Numbered from the stretch's first letter, positions 1-8,640 are shown. The stretch: 64,000 nt of DNA from Gulosibacter chungangensis (GCF_008831155.1 NZ_WBKB01000004.1:186001-250000), one strand, 5' to 3'. A program made the numbers and translations. Notes: generated by a model from the letters alone, not told the origin.

Positions 1-571
1 TGGTCTCGATCTCACCGTTCTGGGTGTCGATGATCGACTGTGCCATCGAGACGGCATCCGGATTCACACCGGAGTCGACCTGAGCTTGCGCCATCTCCAC
101 GGCACCCTCGTGATGCACGATCATCTGCTCCAGGAACAGTCGGCTCGCGTCGGGTCCAGTTGCGGCTTCGAGTGCCTGCATGTCTTCCTCGGTCATCATG
201 CCGTCCATGTGGCCGCCGTGGCCCATGCCCATACCATCGGTTGCGGCCTGGGGCATGCCCCAGGCTTCGAGCATGGTGTTGAGCGTGTCGATCTCAGGCT
301 GTTGTGCGGCTTTGATTTCTTCGGCGAGGGTGACAACACGAGGGTCGATGTCATCCTTCGCGAGAATCAGGTCGGACATATCGACGGCCTGCACATGGTG
401 AGGGACCATCATCTGCGCGAACATCACGTCAGCAGAGTTGAAGTCCTCCGACACTGATGATGGTGCTGTCGAAGTAGCAGGTGCGGGTTCCGCTGGGCCA
501 GTCGTGCAACCGGCAAGGACCAGTCCGGCGGCGAGAATGCCCGGGACAATAAACAAGGTTCGGAGTTTCAT
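1..571 (-). CDS. DUF305 family lipoprotein, partial (C-terminus beyond window)
   Basis: The reading frame opens at the ATG whose complement is at 569-571 and runs off the left edge, so about 190 residues are visible. The N-terminus is a lipoprotein signal: a hydrophobic stretch ending in LAGC, followed by a Thr/Pro/Ser-rich linker. Two copies of the DUF305 core are visible, with MMVPHHVQAV near residue 53 and MIVHHEGAVEMA near residue 150. Between them is a Gly/Met/His-rich segment (MGMGHGGHMDGMM). DUF305 proteins are ferritin-like His/Met-rich proteins often found near copper and silver resistance genes. It lies 78 bp downstream of the DUF6153 gene on the same strand, so an extracytoplasmic metal-handling pair is likely. 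Confidence 0.85.
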   Translation of the reverse strand, partial: MKLRTLFIVPGILAAGLVLAGCTTGPAEPAPATSTAPSSVSEDFNSADVMFAQMMVPHHVQAVDMSDLILAKDDIDPRVVTLAEEIKAAQQPEIDTLNTMLEAWGMPQAATDGMGMGHGGHMDGMMTEEDMQALEAATGPDASRLFLEQMIVHHEGAVEMAQAQVDSGVNPDAVSMAQSIIDTQNGEIET

Positions 572-649
572 GAGTTATTCCAATACGTCGAAGAATTTGG
601 GATCGGCAAAGCGAGGCCATGCGCACATGGCGCGGCCCCGGTAGACCGA

Positions 650-1132
650 TCAAGTTCGACTAATGGAGAGTTCTTGCGGCGACGGCGTCATCGGACGGGG
701 CGCACCCCGGGCATGAACAGCCATCTTCAATTCGTGCGCACCGAACCAGTGATCGGTGGCCAATCGCCGGGAGAGAACGAAGAGGAAGAACACACCCGCG
801 GTCAGGAACACGAGCATGCAGATGACCTGGACCATGTCATGTTCGCCGCAGCCCGCTCCACAGGCGACACCGGGATCCGAAAGTCCATCTGCGTGCGCGG
901 CCGTTGGGTGCTCGCCATGCCCGGAGGTGACCGCCGTCGTGGGGCTTCCGGGCGCGGCTTCAGCGTGCATTACCGACGCCGTTGCAGGTGCGGCCTCGTG
1001 GCGCCCACCATGCCCGAAGGCGTGCATGAGTACGGCGCACAGGAGGAGAGCGCCGAGTGCGAATAGCGCAACGAGGAACCGGGGTGGGTGCGGGCTGACC
1101 GGACGCGAAGGGGCGGTATTCGCTATCGACAT
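650..1132 (-). CDS. DUF6153-like small membrane protein
   Basis: About 160 residues with two hydrophobic segments. The first is near the N-terminus (PPRFLVALFALGALLLCAVL) and the second lies in the C-terminal half (VICMLVFLTAGVFFLFVLSRR). Between them is a His-rich loop with a GVACGAGCGEHD cluster that could bind soft metals. The layout matches the actinobacterial DUF6153 family. I chose the ATG at 1132, which has a GGGAGG/GGAGG ribosome-binding sequence just upstream, over a start 10 codons earlier. It precedes the DUF305 gene, and a CsoR-like palindrome lies about 70 bp upstream. A role in copper handling is inferred from context only. Confidence 0.65.
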   Translation of the reverse strand: MSIANTAPSRPVSPHPPRFLVALFALGALLLCAVLMHAFGHGGRHEAAPATASVMHAEAAPGSPTTAVTSGHGEHPTAAHADGLSDPGVACGAGCGEHDMVQVICMLVFLTAGVFFLFVLSRRLATDHWFGAHELKMAVHARGAPRPMTPSPQELSISRT

Positions 1133-1199
1133 ACCTCCACCTCCCGGGCCGGTAAGACTCAAATTGCCTCACCCATTCTATTTCAATACCACTCCGCAT

Positions 1200-1218
1200 A
1201 ATACCTCCCCGGGGTATT
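1200..1218. promoter_or_regulatory. Candidate CsoR-type metal operator
   Basis: AATACCTCCCCGGGGTATT is a near-palindrome: AATACC and GGTATT arms around a C-run/G-run core. This resembles operators of CsoR-family copper repressors. It lies upstream of the DUF6153/DUF305 pair, with a TAGAAT-like -10 element closer to the gene on the minus strand. No csoR gene is in the window, so the regulator is inferred. Confidence 0.5.
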
Positions 1219-1465
1219 CAGCGGGAGTGTGGTTTCTGAGTGGCATGTGCCAAAGGACGGAGCGAGCAGCTGCCCGAGGTCGGCACTCGCGGCGTTGACC
1301 TGCGCACTGAACCAAGGTATGCCGTGGAGGTTCTTGTCGCCTGGACTTGATCGATCACGCCGGTCGTTGACACGGGCCAGACCTTCGTCTGTAGCCCCAC
1401 GCGTCTGGCAGATCGAGGAACGTCGCCGTTCGTGACGCGTTCTTGATGCCGCAGATGTTGCATGT
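1219..1465. other. Intergenic stretch with no supported gene
   Basis: Between the CsoR-like palindrome and the hairpin in front of the relaxase I find no reading frame with a convincing start, codon pattern or recognisable product. It may hold part of an origin of transfer, since it precedes a relaxase gene, but I see no clear nick-site motif. Confidence 0.4.
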
Positions 1466-1494
1466 TCACCTCCTCCCTGACGGAGGAAAGGTGA
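1466..1494 (+). promoter_or_regulatory. Hairpin covering the ribosome-binding site of the relaxase gene
   Basis: The left arm TCACCTCCTCC (1466-1476) can pair with GGAGGAAAGGTGA (1482-1494), leaving a two-A bulge and a 5-base loop. This would bury the only strong GGAGG in front of the relaxase. The same GGAGG is ideally spaced for a GTG at 1491 that encodes a 14-codon peptide ending at 1535, inside the relaxase start region. Translational control of the relaxase is an inference. Confidence 0.4.
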
Positions 1495-1506
1495 GCGTCA
1501 ATAACA

Positions 1507-4500
1507 GTGTCGATGAGGCTAATGTCGGCGGGTGATGGCTACAAGTACCTCCTGCGCACCGTCGCCGCCGGAGACGGTGACCGCGACCTTTCGACACCGC
1601 TCACGCGCTACTACAGCGCCGACGGTACGCCGCCCGGCAGGTGGATGGGGAGCGGCATCGCTGCGCTCGGAATCGGTCAGCTTGCACTGGGCGACGAGGT
1701 TTCCGAAGCTCAGCTCCAACTCCTCATCGGCATGGGTCGCGACCCCATCACTGGCGAACCGCTGGGCCGGGCGTACCCGAAGTACAAGCCCAAGTTGGAG
1801 CGGATCACCGAGCGGGTCGCCGCACTCCCGCCGGGCCTGAGCGCCGCAGCGCGCGGGCGCGAGGCGGCCACGATCGAAACTGAGGAGTCAGCGAGGGGGA
1901 CGCGGCGAGCGGTCGCGGGGTACGACTACACGTTCTTGATCCCGAAGTCCGCCTCGGTGTTGTGGGCTGTCGCGGATGCCGGGACACAATCGCTCATCGC
2001 CAATGCCCACCATGCGGCGGTTGCAGAGGTGGTTGCGTACATGGAGCGGGAGGTTGCGGCCACACGCGCCGGTGCAACCCCCGGTGACGGTGCGGTTGCG
2101 CAGGTTGACGTGCGCGGGCTGATCGCGACTGCATACGATCACTACGACTCACGCGCGGGGGATCCTCACCTACACACGCACGTTGTGATCAGCAACAAGG
2201 TCCAGACCGTGATGGATAGCAAGTGGCGCAGCCTCGACAGCCGCCCGCTGCACGCCGCGACGGTTGCGCTCTCCGAGCTACACGAGGCCGTGTTTGCAGA
2301 TCACCTCACACGCGTCTTGGGGGTCGAGTGGGAGGCTCGGGAACGAGGGCGCGACCGGAACCCGGCATGGAGCATTGTGTCTGTTCCAAAGCCTCTGGTC
2401 GATGCGTTCTCATCTCGTTCGAGACATATTGATGAGGAGAAGGATCGGCTCATCGCGGCGTACGTCGAGAAGCATGGCAGGCAGCCATCCAGTGCAACGA
2501 TCATCAAGCTGCGCGCTCAGGCGACACTCGTCACGCGCCCGGAGAAGGAGATCCATTCGCTCGCTGAACTCACCGACAGGTGGCGGCAACGAGCTGGAGT
2601 GATCCTGGGGGAAGACGTGACGGCGTGGGCGCGAAGAGTCGCTGCTAACGATGCGCCGCTGCTGTTGCGTGCCGACGATATCCCCCTCGACATCATCGCG
2701 AACTTGGGATCGAGCGTTGTCGCCGCCGTGGGGGAGAAGCGCTCCACCTGGCGACGTTGGAACCTCACTGCCGAAGCGGCGCGGCAAACGATGGGGTATC
2801 GCTTTGCGAGCACGCGCGACCGTGAGGCCGTGGTTGGGATGGTTGTGGATGCGGCCGAGGCGGCATCATTCCGGCTGACGCCACCTGAGTTGGCCTCCAG
2901 TCCCGCTGTCTTTCGACGTGCTGATGAGTCGTCGGTATTCCGGCCGAAGAACTCCACGGTCTTCTCCTCCGAAGGGCTACTCGATGCAGAGGATCGTTTG
3001 CTGCAGCTTTCCCGTACAACGACGGGCCCCACGATTCCGCTGGCGATCATCGAGCGCATTGCGCAGAAGCCCGACCGTGAGCGCCGGATGCTCGGAGCTG
3101 ATCAAGCATCCGCGCTGTCAGCGATCGCGGTGTCAGGTCGCGTCGTTGACGTGCTCGTGGGCCCCGCTGGCGCTGGGAAGACCACTGCGATGAACGCACT
3201 CCGGCGTGCCTGGGAAAAGGAGCACGGGCCCGGATCCGTTGTCGGACTCGCGCCCTCAGCCGGAGCAGCTCAGGTGCTCGGCGAGGAGCTAGGGATATCA
3301 ACGGAAAACACTGCGAAGTGGTGGCAGACACACCTCCAAACCGGCGCAACGTTCAACGCGAACCAGCTCGTGATCCTCGATGAAGCATCCCTCGCCGGAA
3401 CGCTGTCGCTCGATCGCGTCACTGGGCTCGCCGCGGATGCCGGAGCGAAAGTCCTGCTCGTCGGCGATTACGCGCAACTCCAGGCCGTGGACGCAGGTGG
3501 AGCCTTCGGGCTGCTCGCTCACGATCGTGACGACGTGGCCGAACTTGTCGACGTGCACCGGTTTACACATGAGTGGGAGAAGCGCGCCTCCCTCGACCTG
3601 CGCCAGGGCCAAGTCGAGGTGCTCGATACCTACGCGGAGCACGACCGCATCCTTGAGGGCGACACCGAGGCCATGGTTGAGGCTGCATACGACGCATGGC
3701 GGACCGACCAACGTGCCGGGCGCACTACCGTGCTCGTATCGGACTCGAACGAATCGGTTACCATGCTCAACAGTCGCGCGCGGACGGACCTGATCCTCGC
3801 TGGAGTGGTGCGTGGACCGCGCGAGGCCGACCTGCACGACGGCACACAAGCGGCGAGCGGCGACGTCGTCATCACGCGGAAGAATGATCGTCGGCTCCGT
3901 ACGGGCGGTGGCTGGGTGCGTAACGGTGACCGGTGGCGCGTTCTCGATGCCCGTACCGACGGCTCGATGCTTGTGCGACGCGAGGGGCGCCGTAGGGGAA
4001 CCAGACTGTTGCTGCCTGCTGGCTATGTTTCCGAGCACGTCGACCTCGGATACGCCGTTACATCGTTCCGAGCACAAGGCCTCACCACCGACACCGCGCA
4101 CGTTCTGGTCGATGCCTCGCTGACACGTGAGAGCCTCTACGTTGCGATGACCCGCGGTCGCGAGGCGAACATCGCCTATGTCGCCGTTGACAAGCCCGAC
4201 GGCTTCCACTCGGGTCCGCATCCCGGCGACAGCGATGAAGCCACCGCGCACAGTGTGTTGAGCGGTGTGCTCCAGCATGTGGGTGCCGAGCTATCCGCAC
4301 ACGAGACCCTCGCCGCCGAGCAAGAGACCTGGGGCACTATCGCCCAGCTCGCAGCCGAGTACGAGACGATCGCCGCGGCCGCGCAAAGGGACCGGTGGGC
4401 GTTGCTCGTGCGTGCGTCCGGGCTCAGCGCCGAGCAAGCAGACAAAGCCATCGATTCGGATGCGTTCGGGCCGCTGACTGCCGAACTGAGGCGCGCCGAA

Positions 4501-5052
4501 GCCAACCACCACGATGTCGACGTACTACTACCGCGTCTCGTGCGCGCGCGAGGATTCGACGATGCCGATGACGTTGCTGCGGTGTTGCGACACCGGGTTG
4601 CCGCAGCAACTGCTCGACCAGACGGATCTGGGCGCGCGATGAGACCCACGCGACTCATCGCAGGTCTCGTTCCGGAAGCGAGCGGGGTGAAAGACGATGA
4701 AATGCAGCGTGCGCTCGTGGAGCGCGCGGGGCTCATCGAGGCGCGTGCTGATGCGGTACTCGACGCCGCCGTCTCTGTATTGGCGCCTTGGGTTGCGGCT
4801 CTTGGCGCTGAGCCCGCCGACGCGAAAAGCGCCTCCGCTTGGCGTCACGCTGCGCGCGCGGTTGCCGCTTACCGCGATCGATATCAGGTCACTGGTGCCG
4901 CGGTACTTGGATCCTCGCCCAATTCCACAGCTCAGAAGATCGACCACGCTCGCGCTGAAGCCGTTCTCCGAGTCATCAGAAATGCTAGCGTTCTTCGCGC
5001 TCAACAGCGTCGACGGGAAAGGACGAGGGAGACACGGGGCCTCTATTTGTGA
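1507..5052 (+). CDS. MobF-family conjugative relaxase-helicase (TrwC/TraA type)
   Basis: A protein of 1181 residues that would nick the transfer origin and unwind the transferred strand. The N-terminal third is a TrwC-type relaxase: SAGDGYKYLLR near the start, a YY pair near residue 36 as candidate catalytic tyrosines, and the metal-binding triad DPHLHTHV at residues 219-226 (His 221, 223, 225). The middle is a RecD-like helicase with Walker A GPAGAGKTT around residue 552 and Walker B DEAS near 625. A C-terminal motif VTSFRAQGLTTDTAHV resembles superfamily 1 motif V. Translation may start at GTG 1507 or, more likely, at ATG 1513. Size is within the actinobacterial range. No coupling protein is nearby, and the only other transfer gene, a VirB4-like ATPase near 17 kb, is broken. 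Confidence 0.9.
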   Translation: MSMRLMSAGDGYKYLLRTVAAGDGDRDLSTPLTRYYSADGTPPGRWMGSGIAALGIGQLALGDEVSEAQLQLLIGMGRDPITGEPLGRAYPKYKPKLERITERVAALPPGLSAAARGREAATIETEESARGTRRAVAGYDYTFLIPKSASVLWAVADAGTQSLIANAHHAAVAEVVAYMEREVAATRAGATPGDGAVAQVDVRGLIATAYDHYDSRAGDPHLHTHVVISNKVQTVMDSKWRSLDSRPLHAATVALSELHEAVFADHLTRVLGVEWEARERGRDRNPAWSIVSVPKPLVDAFSSRSRHIDEEKDRLIAAYVEKHGRQPSSATIIKLRAQATLVTRPEKEIHSLAELTDRWRQRAGVILGEDVTAWARRVAANDAPLLLRADDIPLDIIANLGSSVVAAVGEKRSTWRRWNLTAEAARQTMGYRFASTRDREAVVGMVVDAAEAASFRLTPPELASSPAVFRRADESSVFRPKNSTVFSSEGLLDAEDRLLQLSRTTTGPTIPLAIIERIAQKPDRERRMLGADQASALSAIAVSGRVVDVLVGPAGAGKTTAMNALRRAWEKEHGPGSVVGLAPSAGAAQVLGEELGISTENTAKWWQTHLQTGATFNANQLVILDEASLAGTLSLDRVTGLAADAGAKVLLVGDYAQLQAVDAGGAFGLLAHDRDDVAELVDVHRFTHEWEKRASLDLRQGQVEVLDTYAEHDRILEGDTEAMVEAAYDAWRTDQRAGRTTVLVSDSNESVTMLNSRARTDLILAGVVRGPREADLHDGTQAASGDVVITRKNDRRLRTGGGWVRNGDRWRVLDARTDGSMLVRREGRRRGTRLLLPAGYVSEHVDLGYAVTSFRAQGLTTDTAHVLVDASLTRESLYVAMTRGREANIAYVAVDKPDGFHSGPHPGDSDEATAHSVLSGVLQHVGAELSAHETLAAEQETWGTIAQLAAEYETIAAAAQRDRWALLVRASGLSAEQADKAIDSDAFGPLTAELRRAEANHHDVDVLLPRLVRARGFDDADDVAAVLRHRVAAATARPDGSGRAMRPTRLIAGLVPEASGVKDDEMQRALVERAGLIEARADAVLDAAVSVLAPWVAALGAEPADAKSASAWRHAARAVAAYRDRYQVTGAAVLGSSPNSTAQKIDHARAEAVLRVIRNASVLRAQQRRRERTRETRGLYL

Positions 5053-5400
5053 GACTGGACGAATTGGAAGAGTCCACGTTCCTATAAGCGGATCTGTGAA
5101 CAAACTAATGGATAACCTGTGTGATTCCGAGGTAGGTCGGTGGAAAACTACACTGATGTAACTACTACCACTTGTGGTGCTATCCAATGTCGGTGCCCAT
5201 ATGTAGTATTGGATCGCCAAACGGCAGCCGAAGCACGACAACCCCGATCGCCGGGGGAGCCGGGTCGGGGTTGAGGGCACCAAACTTTCGCAGGGGATGG
5301 TGGATTCAACTCTAATACCACTGCGGAGGGGCGAGTCAAGAGGACTCGCTCGCAGGGTTCTAGGTCTTCGGTGCGAAGTTTCTGAGGAGGAACTGCACCT
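5053..5400. other. Intergenic region without a supported gene
   Basis: About 350 bases of lower GC content than the flanks, between the relaxase and the TIR gene. No convincing reading frame is seen. A GAGGAGG-like ribosome-binding sequence for the TIR gene lies at its right end. It contains several AT-rich patches that could serve as a promoter, but no clear -35/-10 pair. Confidence 0.5.
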
Positions 5401-6132
5401 ATGTCCAGATGCACAGCGCCCGTACTAGGGCATATTCGAGGCGGCGGCGCCGACTGTCCTGTCCACGGCGGTTCGTCACGGTACGGCTACTACGAGCGGC
5501 CACAGTACACACCGACACCCGCATACACTCCACCGCTCCGTCGAATTGCGAGCTACGCCAGTCGGTCCGGCGGGGGAGGGAGCGGGGGTTCGAGTCGAGC
5601 ACGTCGAACAGCTGTCACGTACTCAACTTCCGAGTATCAGACCCTGAATCCTGTGCGCGAGCAAGTCGTTCAGATGGCCAAGACTCACTCGGAGGCGCGG
5701 GACTTGTTCCTGTGCCATGCGTGGGACGACCGCCGGGGCGCAGCACTTGAGCTGAACAACCTGCTGGTTGAACTCGATGTGACCGTTTGGTTCAGCGAGA
5801 TGGACGTTCCGCTTGGCACTTCGCTAATCCGCAAGATTGATAAGGGACTTGCGGGCTCGCGAGCTGGAATTGTGCTCGTGACTCCCTCGCTCTTCAAAAG
5901 CCTCAACAGTGACGGCATCGCTTCGCAGGAGTTGTCTGCTCTACTGGCGACGGATCGTGTCATTCCCATCGTCCACGGCACGACGTTCGATGAGTTGCGT
6001 AGGTTCAGTCCACTGCTTGCAGCACGTTCGGGACTCGACACAGCCAGCTATTCCTCGTTGTCAGAAGTTGCCACGAAGCTTGCGGACACCGTGCTGATCG
6101 ACGACCTCGTAAGCGTGAGCGTCGACGAGTAG
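5401..6132 (+). CDS. TIR-domain protein with a putative N-terminal zinc site
   Basis: The 243-residue protein has three parts. Residues 1-24 hold C4, H11, C19 and H22 in a CTAP..GH...CPVHGG arrangement that could bind zinc. Residues about 25-90 form a Gly/Ser/Tyr-rich linker. Residues 101-235 form a TIR domain: LFLCHAW (strand A, 102-108), WFSEMDVPLGTSLIRKID (BB-loop region), IVLVTPSLFKS, and SQELSALLA with Glu177 at the catalytic position of TIR NADases. Bacterial TIR proteins commonly act in antiphage abortive infection by consuming NAD+. No transmembrane segment or large sensor domain is present. A strong terminator follows at once, so the gene is probably its own transcript. Defence function is inferred from the family and the mobile-element setting. 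Confidence 0.8.
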   Translation: MSRCTAPVLGHIRGGGADCPVHGGSSRYGYYERPQYTPTPAYTPPLRRIASYASRSGGGGSGGSSRARRTAVTYSTSEYQTLNPVREQVVQMAKTHSEARDLFLCHAWDDRRGAALELNNLLVELDVTVWFSEMDVPLGTSLIRKIDKGLAGSRAGIVLVTPSLFKSLNSDGIASQELSALLATDRVIPIVHGTTFDELRRFSPLLAARSGLDTASYSSLSEVATKLADTVLIDDLVSVSVDE

Positions 6133-6143
6133 CGCTCTAACAC

Positions 6144-6184
6144 CGGAGGAACGCGCCTGGATGAGGTGCGTTCCTCCGATCTTT
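6144..6184 (+). terminator. Rho-independent terminator after the TIR gene
   Basis: The 11-bp stem CGGAGGAACGC (6144-6154) pairs perfectly with GCGTTCCTCCG (6168-6178), with a 13-base loop and a short T-rich tail ATCTTT. It starts 11 bases after the TIR stop codon. Confidence 0.8.
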
Positions 6185-6224
6185 GTGACCACTTCTTGAA
6201 CCTGTAATCAACGAGGACCTTTTC

Positions 6225-7040
6225 ATGGCTAATAGCACCTTAGAACTGCGTGAGCTCATGATCGAGCTTCTCGATGCCTGGGATGCGCAGGGGCACCCGA
6301 CAGAAATGTCTCAGCCTCGTGCTCGCGCAGGTAGGGCGATTACGACGCAGGACGTGGCTCGCATGGAGTGTGTGGTGGGCCTCACGCGCCATGTTCACGA
6401 GACGGCACGAGCTGTCCAACTGCTTCTGGACAGTGGCCATCACAATGCTGCGCTTCCGCTGGCCCGTGTTGTGTACGAGTGCGCGCTTACCGCGGCGTGG
6501 CTCGTACAGAGCAAAGACGATGAAGGTATCCGTGCTTTCCTCCACGAGTACGCTAGACAACGAACCGGCCTTCAATCCTCTCTGAAGCGGGCGGTCGCGA
6601 CGACCTTCCGCGAGGGGGAGGTAACGGGGACGAACATGGAGGACTTCCTCGGCTCCGCAGACAACGCTCGACGATTCGATCTCATCTGCGAGGATTTGGA
6701 GCCAGGTGGAACCGACGCGTACATCTACTATCGAATCCTCAGTTCATACAGCCATGCAGGCGTACCCGTTGTCGACCTATACTTCTCGCCGCCACCGTTG
6801 GGAGAACGTGTGCCGCCTCCGAGGCTGAAACCAGCCCTCGCACTTGATGAGGGCTTGCTGCGATTTCTGACTGCTGCATCCATGGTGTGGAGCGGGCGTG
6901 CAGTAACGTACATCAGCAAGGACCATGGTTACCGGAGCACGCTCCGTCGCATTGCAAGGGCATTGGAAATTAACCCGGAGATCCAACTCAGTGATGCGTA
7001 TCGGAAACGGCATGCTCAGGGCAAGACAAGAGCCAAGTAG
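6225..7040 (+). CDS. DUF5677-like protein (HEPN-like helical), function unknown
   Basis: A 271-residue soluble, mostly helical protein. The segment AALPLARVVYECALTAAWLV (about residues 79-98) and the later YSHAGVPVVDLYF (about 175-187) resemble the Arg...Glu and YSxxS/H signatures of DUF5677/HEPN-like families, some of which occur in phage-defence islands. Enzymatic activity cannot be assigned from sequence. The gene follows the TIR gene and its terminator by 41 bp, on the same strand. A GAGGA-type ribosome-binding sequence lies about 10 bases before the ATG. It is the second gene of a small cargo block between the relaxase and a broken integrase. The family call is tentative. Confidence 0.5.
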   Translation: MANSTLELRELMIELLDAWDAQGHPTEMSQPRARAGRAITTQDVARMECVVGLTRHVHETARAVQLLLDSGHHNAALPLARVVYECALTAAWLVQSKDDEGIRAFLHEYARQRTGLQSSLKRAVATTFREGEVTGTNMEDFLGSADNARRFDLICEDLEPGGTDAYIYYRILSSYSHAGVPVVDLYFSPPPLGERVPPPRLKPALALDEGLLRFLTAASMVWSGRAVTYISKDHGYRSTLRRIARALEINPEIQLSDAYRKRHAQGKTRAK

Positions 7041-7181
7041 CAAAGCCGTTGCCAGCTTGGGCCAGACCCAGGTGACGTCGCGGCAGGCGGCAAGATCGTG
7101 AACCGGCGGATGGATTGTGTGGAACGATCGATTGCGTCGAGGACATTGAGGAACTGATCGCTCGGCCCGCGCGGCCCAGAG

Positions 7182-7523
7182 TTAAAGCTCTTCGGGCTTC
7201 CGAAGCACTCCCTTGGCGATTGGCTTTGGTGGACGCCAGTTCACTCCGCTGCCTCGCCAGTAACGCTCAAAATTAGCTTCGATGTCGGATTTTAGTTCAT
7301 CGAGGTGAGCGTAAATTGCTTGCTCAGTCTTGCTCAGACCTGGGCCCTTCATTTGCTCCTTGAAGGCGTCGATCTTTTGGTCTATTAGACGCAGGCTGAT
7401 GCCAGCTGCGCTCCTGAACCCCTTTTGGTGCTGTTCATCGCCATGATTGCTCAACGTCTGACGCGCGGACTCCTGTACGGCGTCCTTCAGGAACTGACCC
7501 GTCTGCCGGATACGGTCATCCAT
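7182..7523 (-). CDS. Hypothetical protein, 113 residues
   Basis: A small, highly charged, probably helical cytoplasmic protein with no signal peptide or membrane segment. The C-terminus has an aromatic/proline patch (RYWRGSGVNWRPPKPIAKG). A GAGAGG sequence upstream of the ATG fits a ribosome-binding site. Codon use looks less GC-biased than in core genes, as in the flanking TIR and DUF5677-like genes, which suggests shared foreign origin. It is oriented against those genes (convergent with the DUF5677-like gene, 141 bp apart). I do not recognise the family. Confidence 0.5.
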   Translation of the reverse strand: MDDRIRQTGQFLKDAVQESARQTLSNHGDEQHQKGFRSAAGISLRLIDQKIDAFKEQMKGPGLSKTEQAIYAHLDELKSDIEANFERYWRGSGVNWRPPKPIAKGVLRKPEEL

Positions 7524-7718
7524 TACGGTCCTACCTCTCTCGTGCGTAGCGTTCGAGCAGTTCCATAGTAATCTGACGGCTTCTGTGGTTCGGCTGGCCC
7601 TTAGGTGCGACGACTCGGGGCTAGCACACGCACCACGCCCCTGAGCATCGCCCGATAGGGAAGGTCTTCCACGTGACAGGTTCCCGCTGATCTCCTACAC
7701 GACGAGTAGAATTATCGT

Positions 7719-7847
7719 GTGCCACGGTCTCGCAACTCCACGCGAAGCGACCATATTTCACGAGTGGCACGCAGGGGGCACGGCCTCGCTGCAACCCACG
7801 AAGATCCGCATGATTACGCGGCCCACGACGAGAACTGGGACTTCTAA
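7719..7847 (+). CDS. Possible leaderless small ORF, 42 codons
   Basis: The frame opens with GTG at 7719, preceded at the right distance by TAGAAT (7706-7711), so it could be translated from a leaderless mRNA. The product is very basic at its N-terminus (VPRSRNSTRSDHISRVARRG) and acidic at its C-terminus (HEDPHDYAAHDENWDF). The first 34 bases match the sequence at 17913-17946 in 30 positions. That copy covers the 5' end of a broken VirB4-like gene on the opposite strand, so this stretch may instead be a remnant of the conjugative element. Coding status is uncertain. Confidence 0.3.
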   Translation: MPRSRNSTRSDHISRVARRGHGLAATHEDPHDYAAHDENWDF

Positions 7848-7884
7848 GATTTCTTTCTAGAGGCTCCAGGTAAATACCTGTTCA

Positions 7885-7924
7885 CGCCCCTGATCCGCGA
7901 GTTTTCGCAGATCAGGGGCGTTTT
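7885..7924 (+). terminator. Strong bidirectional-looking hairpin terminator
   Basis: The stem CGCCCCTGATC (7885-7895) pairs with GATCAGGGGCG (7910-7920). A second inner stem GCGA/TCGC extends it, and TTTT follows. It sits between the small ORF and the truncated integrase. Because it lies next to an integrase remnant, it could also be a leftover attachment-site region. Confidence 0.7.
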
Positions 7925-8030
7925 CATGTCTCCCAGTCGAAAGACAGAGGAGAACAGAAATGAACAGGAATACCCACCCGAAGTGGCACGACGGTCCGCC
8001 AGCGTCCGTTCGAGTCCATGGGAGAGCATC

Positions 8031-8579
8031 ATGAGCAACAGCAAACGCGAGAATTGGGGGAGCCTGCGCAAGCTCCCATCGGGCCGCTGGCAAGCTCGAT
8101 ACCCAGGACTCGACGGAACGACCTACACGGCCAGAACCGATCAAGACCGGCCGCTCACCTTCCTCACCAAAACGGATGCACGAACCTGGCTTGCAGGGGT
8201 GCAATCGAAGATGGCACGGGGCCTTTGGGAGCCACCGGAGGAGATCGCAGCGCGGCTGCAAGCCGAGCTGGAGATCGAACAGGCGCAGTCGTTGGGCTTC
8301 GAGGAGTATTCCAAGCGTTGGCTTGAAATGATCCGTACCGAACCCAATCGCAGCGGTAAGAAGCGGGCGGTTGGTACGGTGCGCTCGTACAAGGGAAAGG
8401 TCACCGGATATCTCGTTCCAGAGTTCAGGAGCACGCCGGTGCGCGAGATCGACGCCGCCCGCATCAAGGTGATGACGGACCGGCTTGATCAGATCCCCGC
8501 GCCGCCTGTTGTGCAACCACACCAGCGCCGATTGAGTTGGTTTCGTCGCTCGGTCGCTAATTCCCTGAGGGAGTGGTGA
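8031..8579 (+). pseudogene. Tyrosine recombinase (phage-type integrase), N-terminal remnant
   Basis: About 182 codons from an ATG with a GGAGAG ribosome-binding site. The N-terminal part matches the arm-binding AP2-like domain of actinophage-type integrases (WGSLRKLPSGRWQARYPGLDG, then the TKTDARTWLAGVQSKMARG linker). The next part is the SAM-like core-binding domain (TVRSYKGKVTGYLVPEFRSTPVREIDAARIK). The sequence stops resembling the family after DQIPAPPVV near 8511, and a stop follows at 8579. The catalytic domain with the R-H-R-Y residues, normally about 200 residues, is missing. The gene cannot make an active recombinase, which implies that the neighbouring element is no longer self-mobile by this route. 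Confidence 0.85.
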
Positions 8580-8608
8580 CTTCCGGTCCAGCTCGTTTGG
8601 CCATTGAT

Positions 8609-8640
8609 GGGGTGGTGCTCAAGGTATTGAGCACCACCCC
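8609..8640. terminator. Hairpin terminator at the end of the arsenic operon
   Basis: A 14-bp perfect stem (8609-8622 with 8627-8640) has a GGTA loop. It lies between the truncated integrase (plus) and the 3' end of arsC (minus) and can terminate transcription from both sides. Confidence 0.75.

Noticed and set aside
3298-4278. Open frame of 326 codons opposite the relaxase
   Set aside because: No recognisable domain, and it lies wholly within the helicase part of the relaxase gene.
7885-7924. Hairpin considered as an integrase attachment site
   Set aside because: No second copy of the sequence and no adjacent tRNA gene found in the window; terminator features explain it better.
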